Assembly (NCBI GenBank): GCA_013360405.1
Contig: JABWBR010000034.1
Location: forward strand, 1 to 64,000
Direction of reading: 5' to 3'
Source of the DNA: Saprospiraceae bacterium
GTDB lineage: Bacteria > Bacteroidota > Bacteroidia > Chitinophagales > Saprospiraceae
Length of the DNA stretch: 64,000 bases
Shown here piece by piece: positions 28,603-37,372 of the stretch. Position numbers and translations under genes: made by a program. The notes beneath the pieces were generated by a model. That model was not told the origin of the DNA and searched no databases. It saw nothing but the letters and a program-made list of their open reading frames with translations. Each line of letters starts with the position of its first letter. Positions within the stretch are counted from its first letter, which is position 1.

Positions 28603-28656
28603 AACCCACAACCCACAACCGACAACGATTTTGTCACGCGTCACCTTGTCACCACT
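28603..28656. repeat. Composite repeat, block II copy (CCGACAAC + CACGCGTCACC)
   Basis: A run of ACAACCCACAACC-type strings is followed by GATTTTGTCACGCGTCACCT. Closely similar blocks occur at about 29727-29815, 31004-31120, 31295-31410 and 32845-32995. This copy lies at the left border of the DUF433/DUF5615 cassette. Confidence 0.85.
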
Positions 28657-28680
28657 GTATATACTTACAGAAACCACATA

Positions 28681-29079
28681 TCATTTAGAAGGTCCCGGAT
28701 GAGCATTACGGACTTTAATCCTTATACGGTCCTCTTTGTTTTCGGCTGTCAGAATGAATGGTGGGACTAAATCCGGATTGGTTTCGAGAATAGCTTTGAT
28801 AGTATGAATGTGCTTATTAGGCGGAAAATGCCCTGGGCGGAGATAAATAATCCCCACAAAGTCAATTGATTGAGTGAAAACAATCTGTCCAAAGTCATTG
28901 TCTTGTGTAATGATGACGCGGCCTTCGTTATTTGCTATCGCAATGAGGTTAATGTCTTTTGAACCTTCCAGTCCTTGTTCACGGACAAACCGCACGTCGA
29001 AATGCTCAGCACGGAGAAAATCGACAATTTCCCTGAAAATATTTTCGTCGGCAAACAGCGGGAAATCGCTTAGCTTCAT
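28681..29079 (-). CDS. DUF5615 family PIN-like protein, probable toxin
   Basis: The 132-residue protein has the DUF5615 layout: an early FADENIFREIV with the Asp of a PIN-like active site, REQGLEGSKDINLIAIANNEGRVI (in two pieces) and the ITQDNDFGQIVF motif with two Asp residues. The family is PIN-domain-like and is predicted to be an RNase toxin. The gene overlaps the upstream DUF433 gene by 4 bp, a standard DUF433-DUF5615 toxin-antitoxin arrangement. The C-terminal extension (after IKAILETNPDL) is somewhat longer than in many members. Confidence 0.85.
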   Translation of the reverse strand: MKLSDFPLFADENIFREIVDFLRAEHFDVRFVREQGLEGSKDINLIAIANNEGRVIITQDNDFGQIVFTQSIDFVGIIYLRPGHFPPNKHIHTIKAILETNPDLVPPFILTAENKEDRIRIKVRNAHPGPSK

Positions 29080-29312
29080 CCCACTTGAGGTTTAACATCA
29101 ATGAGAATTTCATTGTCCAGAAAACGCGAAGCATAAAGGATTGCTTCACGAATACCTACGACAGGCAGATTAGGGAATTCCTTGTGTATGTCTTCTATAC
29201 TGGCGCCATCTGCAATCCATTCCAATATCAGTTGGACGCTCACTCTGCTCCCCTTGATAATGGGTTTACCGCCGAGGATATTTGAATCTGAGACAATATA
29301 TTTGAAATTCAT
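29076..29312 (-). CDS. DUF433 family protein, probable antitoxin
   Basis: The 78-residue protein shows the full DUF433 signature: a start like YIVSDSNILGGKPIIKGSRV, then VQLILEWIADGASIEDI and the closing YASRFLD. DUF433 is a small winged-helix-like domain thought to neutralise the PIN-like partner and bind DNA. The pair is headed by a well-formed promoter at 29337-29367. The two genes form a self-contained cassette between composite repeats. Confidence 0.88.
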   Translation of the reverse strand: MNFKYIVSDSNILGGKPIIKGSRVSVQLILEWIADGASIEDIHKEFPNLPVVGIREAILYASRFLDNEILIDVKPQVG

Positions 29313-29336
29313 AAGCCGACAACTAATGGTTTGTTA

Positions 29337-29367
29337 CAAATTTACAAACAATTCGGCAGTGTGTCAA
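29337..29367 (-). promoter_or_regulatory. Promoter TTG-N20-TAAATTTG for the DUF433/DUF5615 pair
   Basis: On the minus strand TTG (29365-29367) and TAAATTTG (29337-29344) are exactly 20 bp apart, fitting the Bacteroidota consensus fully. The start codon lies about 25 bp downstream. An autoregulatory operator would be expected near here but no clear dyad was identified. Confidence 0.7.
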
Positions 29368-29382
29368 GTTTCAAATTAGGCC

Positions 29383-29965
29383 TGGTTGTCTGAATCGCGG
29401 ATTACGCTTATAGGGAAGGATGTTTGATGTTTGATGCTGGATGTTTGATTATTTTTTTCGAAGTTGTCTGAATTGCGGATTACGCGGATTTATGGATTAC
29501 ACGGATTTTATTTTGCTTGTCATGCCCGTGAGGGCATCTGTACACGTAGTGTATGTTTTGGCTCAGTCCCCGGGCTGAAGCCCGAGTTTGAAGGGAAAAG
29601 GCAGGGTTTGTCGCACTTGTACCCGTAACGCTTCGTCCTGTTGTATGAACTGTGATAGGTGTGATGGGAGGGGATTTAACAAGTGTTACAACGAAATATG
29701 TTTAAACAATAATTTGTAGCTAAAACCGACAACTGATAACTGACAACCGACAACAATTTTGTCACGCGTCACCTTGTCACCACCGTGGGTGCTCCGTGGC
29801 CGTCACCCCAAAACGGTACCGGCTGCTTTAGCTGCTGGAATGCCACGTTGTCTGAATCGCAGTATTCTTTAGCTTGTCATGCCCGCCAGGGCATCTGTAC
29901 ACGTAGCGCTTAATCCAGTCGCTTGAGCGGTGATTGGTGCGATGGGGGTGATTTTGATAATATTT
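29383..29965. repeat. Composite intergenic repeat region between defence cassettes
   Basis: This gene-free stretch holds several recurrent blocks. Two copies of TTGTCTGAATCGCGGATTAC-type sequence lie near 29388 and 29464. A TGCCC/GGGCA palindromic block (CATGCCCGTGAGGGCATCTG) lies near 29520. A block II copy (CCGACAAC strings plus CACGCGTCACCT) lies at 29727-29815 and a block I copy (ACCGGCTGCTTTAGCTGCTG) at 29818-29850, followed by ATGCCCGCCAGGGCATCTG near 29880. The same blocks recur at 30827-31410 and 32515-33018. Bases 29966-30104 show no further feature. Confidence 0.85.
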
Positions 29966-30104
29966 AAAACGAGATCAATTATAGCGTGGGCGTATAAAAA
30001 AATGTGTTATCTTTCAGATGCATTTTCCTCCCCTTGCAATATGGCCCAGAAAGTATACAACAAGTGAATCAGACATTTTGTAATAATAAACCATTTGCAG
30101 GGAT

Positions 30105-30602
30105 ATGGAGCCAAGTTTTGACATTAGGGGTAACCTACAGCCCTATGAAATAATCAAAATTGACCAATTGCACTTTAAGCAATTATTTGTCGATGCTTTT
30201 GATGCAGAGTCTACCAGAGTTCATCTCTACAGCAACTACCAGCATTATTTAGCTGAATTAAGAAAAGTCCTTAACTATGAATTTTATCAATTGATTGACG
30301 GTAGTTTCACAACAGTCAAAAGAGATCCCAATGACATTGATATTGTGAGCTTTATAGACTACCGGGATTATGAGGCATTGAACAGCGTAGTGATGGATCG
30401 ATTTTCATCCGCAAAAGCAAGGGCCGTCTACCAAGTTGATGCCTATATCGTATCCCATTATCCGGAAATTCATCCCAAATATGTCATATACCACTCCGAT
30501 TTGCTATATTGGCGAAACCTTTTTGGAAAAACAAGGGTTCTTAGAAACAAGAAGCAATATCAAAAAGGGATTATTCAATTAAACTTTGTCAACAATGGCT
30601 GA
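30105..30602 (+). CDS. DUF6932-like nucleotidyltransferase-fold protein
   Basis: The 165-residue protein contains the minimal nucleotidyltransferase signature: IDGSF at residues 64-68 followed by DPNDIDI with Asp 77 and Asp 79. This resembles the DUF6932 family, in which members are MNT-like proteins of uncertain activity often found in mobile regions. Its ATG overlaps the reading frame of the next gene, which starts 8 bp before this one ends. By analogy with MntA/HepT it may modify or counteract a partner, but no HEPN partner is present; the partner is a short coiled-coil protein. Base composition is more A/T-rich than the core genes. Confidence 0.65.
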   Translation: MEPSFDIRGNLQPYEIIKIDQLHFKQLFVDAFDAESTRVHLYSNYQHYLAELRKVLNYEFYQLIDGSFTTVKRDPNDIDIVSFIDYRDYEALNSVVMDRFSSAKARAVYQVDAYIVSHYPEIHPKYVIYHSDLLYWRNLFGKTRVLRNKKQYQKGIIQLNFVNNG

Positions 30603-30816
30603 GGATAAGTTGATAGATGAAGAATTAGCGAGAGTATTAGATATTCTTGAACAAATCAAGGAGTTAAATAGGATGATTGATCGTCATAAATTTCAGTCTC
30701 AAGACGAATTTATGCTTCGCCAATATGAAGATATGAAAGAAAGGTTTTTGGAAGAATTGAAGGATATCTTACAAGCTTTTGAAATTGAAGTAAAGATCAA
30801 AGGACATGCGGCTTGA
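30595..30816 (+). CDS. Small helical protein, partner of the DUF6932-like gene
   Basis: The 73-residue product is almost entirely helical and charged, with a heptad-like pattern (DEELARVLDILEQIKELNRM and YEDMKERFLEELKDILQAF). I do not recognise a family. The ATG at 30595 overlaps the end of the DUF6932-like gene by 8 bp, so the two are translationally coupled and probably function as a pair. It has no DNA-binding motif that I can see. A toxin-antitoxin or complex-subunit role is inference from the arrangement and the location in a defence island. Confidence 0.6.
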   Translation: MAEDKLIDEELARVLDILEQIKELNRMIDRHKFQSQDEFMLRQYEDMKERFLEELKDILQAFEIEVKIKGHAA

Positions 30817-30826
30817 TTGGCAGGGG

Positions 30827-31410
30827 TTAACCGTACCGGCTGCTTTAGCTGCTGGAATGCCACGTTGTTTGAATCGCAGATTACACAGATTTATGGATTA
30901 CGCGGATCGTTTTTTGCTTGTCATGCCCGCCTAGCGCTTAATCCAGTCGCTTGAGCGGTGATTGGTGCGATGGCTTTGATTTTGTTTAAACAATAATAAG
31001 CAACTGAAACCGACAACCGATAACCGATAACCGACAACAATTTTGCCACGCGTCACCTTGTCACCACCGCAGCTGCTCCGTGGCTGTCACCAACTGAGTT
31101 ATTCCCCGGCCGTCACCTCTCCGCGTCATCCTTGATTCCGGCCACGTTGTCTGAATCGCGGATTACGCGGAATGGGGGGATTACACGGATAGGAGCGCCT
31201 GGGGATCATTTTTAATTAGGATTTGGGGGATGTTGGAAGGATTGGAAGGATGTTTGATGTTTGATGTTTGATGCTAAATGTTTGATTATTTTTTAGAACC
31301 GACAACCCACAACCCACAACCGACAATAATTTTGCCACGCGTCACCTTGTCACCACCGTAGGCGCTCCGTGGCCGTCACCAACTGAGCTATTTCTGGGCC
31401 GTCACCTCCC
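30827..31410. repeat. Composite intergenic repeat region between DUF6932 pair and YhcG nuclease
   Basis: A block I copy lies at 30831-30868 (CCGGCTGCTTTAGCTGCTGG), with GTTTGAATCGCAGATTACAC and GCTTGTCATGCCCGCC after it. Block II copies lie at 31004-31120 and 31295-31410, each with CCGACAAC strings, GCCACGCGTCACCTTGTCAC and CTCCGTGG. An intervening GTCTGAATCGCGGATTACGC unit is near 31147. The order of blocks matches that at 29383-29965 and 32515-33018, with rearrangement. No gene is present up to 31506. Confidence 0.85.
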
Positions 31411-31506
31411 ACACATAACAAAAAATTGGTGGCGGCGCATCAAAAAATAGAAACTAAACATTACTTTTACAAATGTCATTTGGATGGTAGAATAGAACAT
31501 AAGAAC

Positions 31507-32514
31507 ATGAGCGATGTAGCGCCATACCGCGATTTGATAGCCAAAATTGGCGAATTGCTGCACAAAGGTCGCGAGCAAGCCGGCAGGGCTGTGAATACGG
31601 TTTTGGTGCAGACTTACTGGCATATAGGACAGCATATTGTGGAGTTTGAACAAGGCGGCAGCGAGAAATCCACGTATGGCTCCGAATTATTGGATCGCCT
31701 ATCGAATGATTTAACATCGGCCTATGGCAAAGGCTTTAGTCGTTCAAACTTGTTTCAGATCCGGCAGTTTTATCTGAAATTCCCAAAAATCCAGACACTG
31801 TCTGGACAATTGAGTTGGAGCCATTATGCGGAGATAATTAAAGCTGATAACGACCTCGAAATCAGCTTCTACACTAAGCAATGCGAAAAAGAAAACTGGA
31901 GCGTAAGAGAACTGAAACGGCAAATGAAAAGCCTGCTCTTCCACCGGATTGCGCTGAGCAAAGACAAACAGGGCGTAATGGATATAGCAGAAAAAGGCGC
32001 TGACATACAACAACCGGAAGATATTATCAAAGACCCTTATGTCTTCGAGTTTTTAGGCATTCCCCAACAACAGCAGTATCTTGAAGGAGAACTGGAAGAA
32101 AAACTCATTCACAACCTGGAGCAATTCCTGTTAGAATTGGGCAAGGGTTTTGCCTTTATCGGGCGGCAATACAGAATCAGTCTGGGCAATCGCCATTTTT
32201 ATGTCGACTTGGTTTTTTACCACCGCATCCTCAAATGTTTTGTGCTGATCGACTTGAAACGCGGCGAAATCGAACATACCGACATCGGCCAGATGAATAT
32301 GTACCTGAATTATTTTGCCAAAGAAGAAAACGTAGAAGGCGACAACCCACCCATAGGCATTGTGCTCGGCGCATATAAAGACCATATTTTGGTGGAATAT
32401 GCCACTGAAAATATTAGCAACCAATTATTTGTGAGCAAATACCAGCTTTATTTGCCGGATAAAGCGGTGTTGTCTGCACAGCTTGAGAAATTGTTGGCAG
32501 GGGATCATTTTTAA
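31507..32514 (+). CDS. YhcG-type PDDEXK nuclease (DUF1016)
   Basis: The 335-residue protein has the N-terminal DUF1016 winged-helix region (YRDLIAKIGELLHKGREQA, TYWHIGQHIVEFEQGG, GKGFSRSNLFQIRQFY) and a C-terminal PD-(D/E)XK nuclease domain. The nuclease signature is YVDLVFYH with Asp 234 and LIDLKRG with Asp 249 and Lys 251. YhcG proteins are found with restriction systems and phage-defence islands; DNA cleavage is expected but the trigger is unknown. The ATG at 31507 is chosen because the frame upstream reads through repeat DNA. It forms a one-gene cassette between composite repeats. Confidence 0.85.
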   Translation: MSDVAPYRDLIAKIGELLHKGREQAGRAVNTVLVQTYWHIGQHIVEFEQGGSEKSTYGSELLDRLSNDLTSAYGKGFSRSNLFQIRQFYLKFPKIQTLSGQLSWSHYAEIIKADNDLEISFYTKQCEKENWSVRELKRQMKSLLFHRIALSKDKQGVMDIAEKGADIQQPEDIIKDPYVFEFLGIPQQQQYLEGELEEKLIHNLEQFLLELGKGFAFIGRQYRISLGNRHFYVDLVFYHRILKCFVLIDLKRGEIEHTDIGQMNMYLNYFAKEENVEGDNPPIGIVLGAYKDHILVEYATENISNQLFVSKYQLYLPDKAVLSAQLEKLLAGDHF

Positions 32515-33018
32515 TTAGGATGTGGGGGATGTTGGAAGGATGGGAAGGATGTTGGATGCTGGATGCTGGATGCTGGATGTTTGATTGTTTTTTTGAACGG
32601 ACATCCAACAACAATCGTCGAATAGCGTCCTTTGCGAAACCTTTGCGTGCCTTGCGTTCAAATAAAATACGTGGCTTTGTCCGCTTGACCTTGTTAACGG
32701 TACCGGCTGCTTTAGCTGCTGGAATGCCACGTTGTTTGAATCGCAGATTACACAGATTTATGGATTACGCGGATCGTTTTTTGCTTGTCATGCCCGCCTT
32801 ATGTTATTGTTATAACGAAATGTGTTTAAACAATAATAAGCAACTGAAACCGATAACCGATAACCGACAACTGATAACCGACAACCGATAACCGACAACA
32901 ATTTTGCCACGCGTCACCCTGTCACCCTGTCACCACCGTAGGCGCTCCGTGGCCGTCACCAACGGAGCTATTCCCCGGCCGTCACCCCAAAACTGTACCG
33001 GCTGCTTTAGCTGCTGGA
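32515..33018. repeat. Composite intergenic repeat region upstream of the large defence operon
   Basis: Starting at the stop of the nuclease gene there is a GGATGTTGGATGCTGGATGC string, then block I at 32697-32735, GTTTGAATCGCAGATTACAC near 32732, block II at about 32845-32995 with many CCGATAACCGACAAC units, and a second block I copy at 32994-33018. A reading frame through this segment gives an ITDNRQ-type peptide that reappears inside the methylase gene at 40532-40580. Bases 33019-33230 contain nothing recognised. Confidence 0.85.
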
Positions 33019-33230
33019 CCTGGGAATTAATAGACCCCAGGCGTGCATCGTAAAAAAAACAAACAACGCTCTTGCGCGATTAAAGATAATTTGCTACATT
33101 GCATCAGGCTCTTCTACATATCTGGCAAGTCTGCCAGGTTCATTTCCTTCTTATATGTTATAAATGCTTTGAGTAGTATTATCACTTCATGGCTGAGGAC
33201 TGATTCATTATACTTATGTACCTATTTCTT

Positions 33231-33238
33231 CATATTTG
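33231..33238 (+). promoter_or_regulatory. Candidate -7 element CATATTTG for the defence operon
   Basis: CATATTTG, the same variant seen upstream of the copper operon, lies 24 bp before the ATG of the membrane-protein gene. No good TTG is seen at 20-bp spacing, so this is only a partial promoter match. Confidence 0.35.
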
Positions 33239-33261
33239 TAAAACATAAAAAATCGGTAATC

Positions 33262-33918
33262 ATGGAAGACAATATTATTAAGGCAGATGAGGAATTAATA
33301 AAATCAAATAAGCAATTTGCTCAAAGGAGTATTACGATTATCGTCACGGCTGTCAGTACATATGTTGCCAGCGGTCTTGCTAAAGATTTTTTTGGTAGTG
33401 ATGAAGTGTTGAAAGCTGCATGTATTGGCTTATTCGCTGTTATTTCTACTATTGTAGTAGATATATTGTTTTCGTACAAATTGGGTAAAATAACATTTTT
33501 TTTAATGTTAATATTAGGCGTTATTTTTATGGTATCGGCATTTTGTATAGAAAATGAAGTATTAGAATCAAAAGGTACAAAATCCCTATTGCCAATGCCT
33601 ATTTCTATTGCAGGGGCATTTTTGTTTTATATTTGTCTAGCATTTACATTTCTTTTAGCTATAAATGCATATACGGTTAATTGGCTCAATAATGTAAAAG
33701 AACTTAGAATAGGTATGTTATTATTAGCAGTTTCATTGTTCTTGGCTATTTATCTTAGCAATTTCTTCAAGGATACGGAGTATTTTTTGCTTTTTAAACA
33801 AAATGTTTATTTAAACATTGGCTGGGTCTTTACGATGTTTCATTTTATATTTACATTTATATTTGTAATAATCATAGGTATTCAATACTCTGTTATACGC
33901 TGCTTTAGAATAACTTGA
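33262..33918 (+). CDS. Six-helix membrane protein of unknown function
   Basis: The 218-residue product has about six membrane helices (for example SITIIVTAVSTYVASGLA, LFAVISTIVVDILFSY, ITFFLMLILGVIFMVSAF and WVFTMFHFIFTFIFVIII) after a short charged N-terminus (MEDNIIKADEELIKSNKQ). I do not recognise the family. The gene is strikingly A/T-rich compared with the helicase gene that follows 35 bp downstream in the same direction. It may be the first gene of the defence operon, perhaps a membrane effector, or an unrelated passenger. The ATG at 33262 is chosen because the upstream extension is not hydrophobic-helix-like and reads intergenic DNA. Confidence 0.65.
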   Translation: MEDNIIKADEELIKSNKQFAQRSITIIVTAVSTYVASGLAKDFFGSDEVLKAACIGLFAVISTIVVDILFSYKLGKITFFLMLILGVIFMVSAFCIENEVLESKGTKSLLPMPISIAGAFLFYICLAFTFLLAINAYTVNWLNNVKELRIGMLLLAVSLFLAIYLSNFFKDTEYFLLFKQNVYLNIGWVFTMFHFIFTFIFVIIIGIQYSVIRCFRIT

Positions 33919-33953
33919 AACTTTACCCCACAACCACCAAAACCACATCTCCC

Positions 33954-36900
33954 ATGCCCATCCAACCCGGCCAAATCGTAAAAAACCTCAACCCCCTCGA
34001 ACCGGTGACCATCACCCGGGTGCAACAGCTCGGAGCAATGTTCTCGCTGAATTATACCGGCGTGAATTCGAATAGAAACTATACCCGGGTGATTCCTGCC
34101 GACGAATTCGCCGCGCTGGAAGTCCTCACGGAAGAAGGACGCTTTAATTTCACTGGCGACCCCGAAAAATTTGCTCTTTTCGCCGAAGCGGAACGCATTC
34201 ACTCCGCCTATCAGTTCGACCCGCTGTTTGCTGTTAATTGCAGTATCGTGGACCCGCTGCCCCACCAGGTGGAAGCGGTGTATCGCTTTTTGCTACCCCA
34301 ACCCAAAATAAGGTTCCTGCTGGCCGACGATACGGGCGCGGGTAAGACGATTATGACCGGTCTGCTGCTAAAGGAACTCCTGATGCGCAACCTGGTAGAG
34401 CGCATCCTGATTGTGACGCCGGGCGGTCTCACCGTGCAATGGCAGGAAGACGAGATGAGCGTGAAGTTTAACCTGCCTTTCACGCTGGTGAACCGTAGCC
34501 GCTTTACTTCAGAGCCCACGGTTTTTCATACCGCGAACAGGATTGTGACGTCTATCGATTTTATTAGCCGCGAAGATGTGCTGAATGTGGCCTCCAGCGC
34601 GCATTGGGACCTGGTGGTGATCGACGAAGCGCATAAGCTCTCCGCTTACGACTACGGCAATAAGGTGTATCGCTCCAAACGCTATGAGGCCGCCCAGGTG
34701 TTGTCGCAGCAATGCGAACACCTACTGCTGCTCACCGCTACTCCTCACCGCGGCCGCACCGATACGTTTAAAAAATTGCTCCAACTGCTCGACGAGGATA
34801 TTTTTGCCACGGAAGAACTGGCTTCTACCCGGGTACAAGACCTCGAACACGGCGGTATCAACAAGTTTTTTATCCGCCGACTAAAGGAGGATATGCGGGA
34901 CTGGCACGGCGCCCCGCTGTTTAAAAACCGGTTTACCCAAACCGTCGCCTACGAACTTACCCCCGAAGAAAAACAACTCTACGACGCCGTTACTAACTAT
35001 CTGACCAAAAAGAAAGAGGAGGCGCTCGACTCCCGCAATATTCACGTCTCGTTGGCCCTGACGGTGATGCAGCGCCGACTGGTCAGCTCCATTTATGCAC
35101 TGAAAAATACGTTGGGTAAACGCTGGAACGCCCTGAAGGGAATTATCGAGGAGGTAGGCCGTAATCCCAATATCTGGAAACAACGCCATACAATCGAAGG
35201 CTTTGATGTAGCGGATATTGACGATTTTGACGACCTGGAAGACGACGAACGCGAAGCCCTGGAGTCAATTATGTCCGACCCGCGCAAGTTTAAACTCTTC
35301 ACAACCGCCAAAAACCTGCAAGAATTGCAAGACGAGGCAAAAGAGGTTCAAGCGCTGTACAACATGGCTACCGAGTTGTCCAACAAAAATCAGGAGGAGA
35401 AAAAATACCAGGAACTAAGGGAATTGCTTCGCAGCCAGGGCGTGGTAGACGGCCAAAAGCTCGTGATCTTTACGGAACACAAGGATACGCTCGACTATCT
35501 CGAACAACGCCTTCGCAATAACGGCTATACGATTGCTACTATCCACGGCGGCAAATCGGTGGAAGAACGCCGTAGCGCCCAGTCTGACTTTGCGGGTAAA
35601 GCCCAAATCCTGATCGCCACCGACGCAGCCGGTGAGGGCATCAACCTGCAATTCTGCCGATTGCTGATTAACTGGGATATCCCTTGGAACCCCAACCGGC
35701 TCGAACAACGCATGGGCCGCATCCACCGCTACGGCCAAAAGGAGGATGTGTTGGTGTTTAACCTCGTGGCCCGCAATACCCGTGAAGGCCACGTATTGGC
35801 GAGGTTGCTGACTAAACTCGACGTGATCCGCAAAAATATCGGAGAAGATCGCGTGTACGACGTGATCCAGGATGTGATGGAAAATGTGTCGCTCGATTCG
35901 ATTATGAATTCGGTGTTCAACGGCAAAAAGACCAGCCTCGACGATTTCCTCGAACAAAATGACGAGCAACTCCAAAACCAGTTTAGTCAAAAAATAAAAG
36001 AACAACGTGACCGACTCGCCCATGGACTCGTGAACTACCGCGACGCGCGCCTGCTCAAGGAAAATTCCGATGAAAGACGGCTCCAACCCGTGTATGTGCG
36101 CTTGTTTTTTGAAAAATCATTTGCTCACCTCGGTGGCCGGTGGACGGAAGTAAGACCCGATATTTTTAAAATCGACCAACTCCCCGAAGCGCTGGCCAAA
36201 GCCTTGCGCGATGACTACAATATCGTGGCCGACCACTTCCGCCAAATCCGGTTTTGCTTTGAGAAGCAGGTTTTTCTCGATTACCAAAACGCCCCCGACC
36301 TCGGCAAAGTACACTACATCAACCCCGGAAACGTGGTATTCGACAGCCTGGTGAAGGTAATCCGTCATGCCTGCCGGGAGGATATGCTCAAAGGCACGGT
36401 GCTTATCTCGCCCGAAGACAAACACCCCTATTTTGCTTTTTTTGTCAAATCGCAGATCGTCGACAGTCGCCCCCATGCGCAGTCCGACAATGTGGCCGAC
36501 GAACGCCTGCTGCTGGTGGAGCAAACCGAAGACGATGTTTTTAGACCCACTTCCCCCGCCAAACTGCTCGATCTGCTGCCGCCCGCAGCTTTTGCCATGC
36601 CGGTACAACCTCCTGCGGTAGTTGGTAAAGACGCTGTGGTAGAGTGGTGCTTCCAGGCCGTCACGCTGCCCCAATTGAACGAAACGCTGGCGCACGTGCA
36701 CACTGACGCCCAACGCCGCCGCGAATATCTCGAATCGGCTTTTACACAGGTCATTGTAGAAATCCAGGCCCAGATCAGCGAACTGCAGGGCCAGTTGCTG
36801 CGCGGCGAAGCCCGGGTGCAGGATAAACTACAGGCCAAACAAGAGCGCATCGACGAGCTGATTGCCAGGAAAAAACAACGCCTCGCCTTGCTCGAACTCA

Positions 36901-37370
36901 TGACCCAGCTGTCGCCCAAAGCCCCCGAAGTACTCGGCTGCGCCTACGTGCTGCCCCTAACCCAACAAGCCTACCGCAGCCACTACGGCATGAGCCGCGA
37001 CGACGAAGTGGAAGCCATCGCCATGACGGTGGCCATGCAATACGAAATCGACGCCGACTGGCTACCCGAAAACGTGGCCGCAGATAACCTGGGCTACGAT
37101 ATCCGAAGCATAAGCCTCGACGGCCTCAAACGCTATATCGAGGTGAAAGGCCGCAGCGGCGATGACGGCAGCGTGATGCTCTCTGAAAACGAGATGAACC
37201 GCCTCGCCCAACTCGGCGACGCAGCCTGGCTGTATATCGCGATACATTGCAAATCAAACCCCCAGCTCTTTCGCATCCAAAATCCCGCAAAAAACCTTAC
37301 TTTTGAATCGCGCACCAAAGGCGTACAGTATTACCTGCCCATGCAGGAGTGGATGCCAAAAATCGACTGA
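33954..37370 (+). CDS. SNF2-like DEAH helicase with C-terminal DUF3883 domain
   Basis: The 1138-residue protein is a superfamily-2 helicase/translocase: Walker A DDTGAGKT with Lys 131, DEAH at residues 224-227, LLTATPHRG, and in the second lobe LVIFTEHKDTLDYL, ILIATDAAGEGINLQF and QRMGRIHRYGQ (near 586). A coiled region follows, and a DUF3883 domain ends the protein at about 1040-1110, with GYDI and RYIEVKGR, a PD-(D/E)XK-like arrangement that may be a nuclease or DNA-sensing module. Helicases of this kind occur with DUF1156 methylases and DUF499 ATPases in anti-phage clusters. Its stop is 2 bp before the next ATG. The ATG at 33954 is preferred over a TTG at 33915 that lies in the previous gene. 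Confidence 0.85.
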   Translation: MPIQPGQIVKNLNPLEPVTITRVQQLGAMFSLNYTGVNSNRNYTRVIPADEFAALEVLTEEGRFNFTGDPEKFALFAEAERIHSAYQFDPLFAVNCSIVDPLPHQVEAVYRFLLPQPKIRFLLADDTGAGKTIMTGLLLKELLMRNLVERILIVTPGGLTVQWQEDEMSVKFNLPFTLVNRSRFTSEPTVFHTANRIVTSIDFISREDVLNVASSAHWDLVVIDEAHKLSAYDYGNKVYRSKRYEAAQVLSQQCEHLLLLTATPHRGRTDTFKKLLQLLDEDIFATEELASTRVQDLEHGGINKFFIRRLKEDMRDWHGAPLFKNRFTQTVAYELTPEEKQLYDAVTNYLTKKKEEALDSRNIHVSLALTVMQRRLVSSIYALKNTLGKRWNALKGIIEEVGRNPNIWKQRHTIEGFDVADIDDFDDLEDDEREALESIMSDPRKFKLFTTAKNLQELQDEAKEVQALYNMATELSNKNQEEKKYQELRELLRSQGVVDGQKLVIFTEHKDTLDYLEQRLRNNGYTIATIHGGKSVEERRSAQSDFAGKAQILIATDAAGEGINLQFCRLLINWDIPWNPNRLEQRMGRIHRYGQKEDVLVFNLVARNTREGHVLARLLTKLDVIRKNIGEDRVYDVIQDVMENVSLDSIMNSVFNGKKTSLDDFLEQNDEQLQNQFSQKIKEQRDRLAHGLVNYRDARLLKENSDERRLQPVYVRLFFEKSFAHLGGRWTEVRPDIFKIDQLPEALAKALRDDYNIVADHFRQIRFCFEKQVFLDYQNAPDLGKVHYINPGNVVFDSLVKVIRHACREDMLKGTVLISPEDKHPYFAFFVKSQIVDSRPHAQSDNVADERLLLVEQTEDDVFRPTSPAKLLDLLPPAAFAMPVQPPAVVGKDAVVEWCFQAVTLPQLNETLAHVHTDAQRRREYLESAFTQVIVEIQAQISELQGQLLRGEARVQDKLQAKQERIDELIARKKQRLALLELMTQLSPKAPEVLGCAYVLPLTQQAYRSHYGMSRDDEVEAIAMTVAMQYEIDADWLPENVAADNLGYDIRSISLDGLKRYIEVKGRSGDDGSVMLSENEMNRLAQLGDAAWLYIAIHCKSNPQLFRIQNPAKNLTFESRTKGVQYYLPMQEWMPKID

Positions 37371-37372
37371 GT

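Noticed and set aside
32520-32891. 123-residue open frame in the repeat region before the defence operon
   Set aside because: It translates composite repeat blocks only. It is useful only because its ITDNRQ string shows the origin of the methylase insert.
28603-33018. Integron with attC sites
   Set aside because: Cassette-like order is suggestive, but there is no integrase gene and the repeats do not show the attC core-site pattern.
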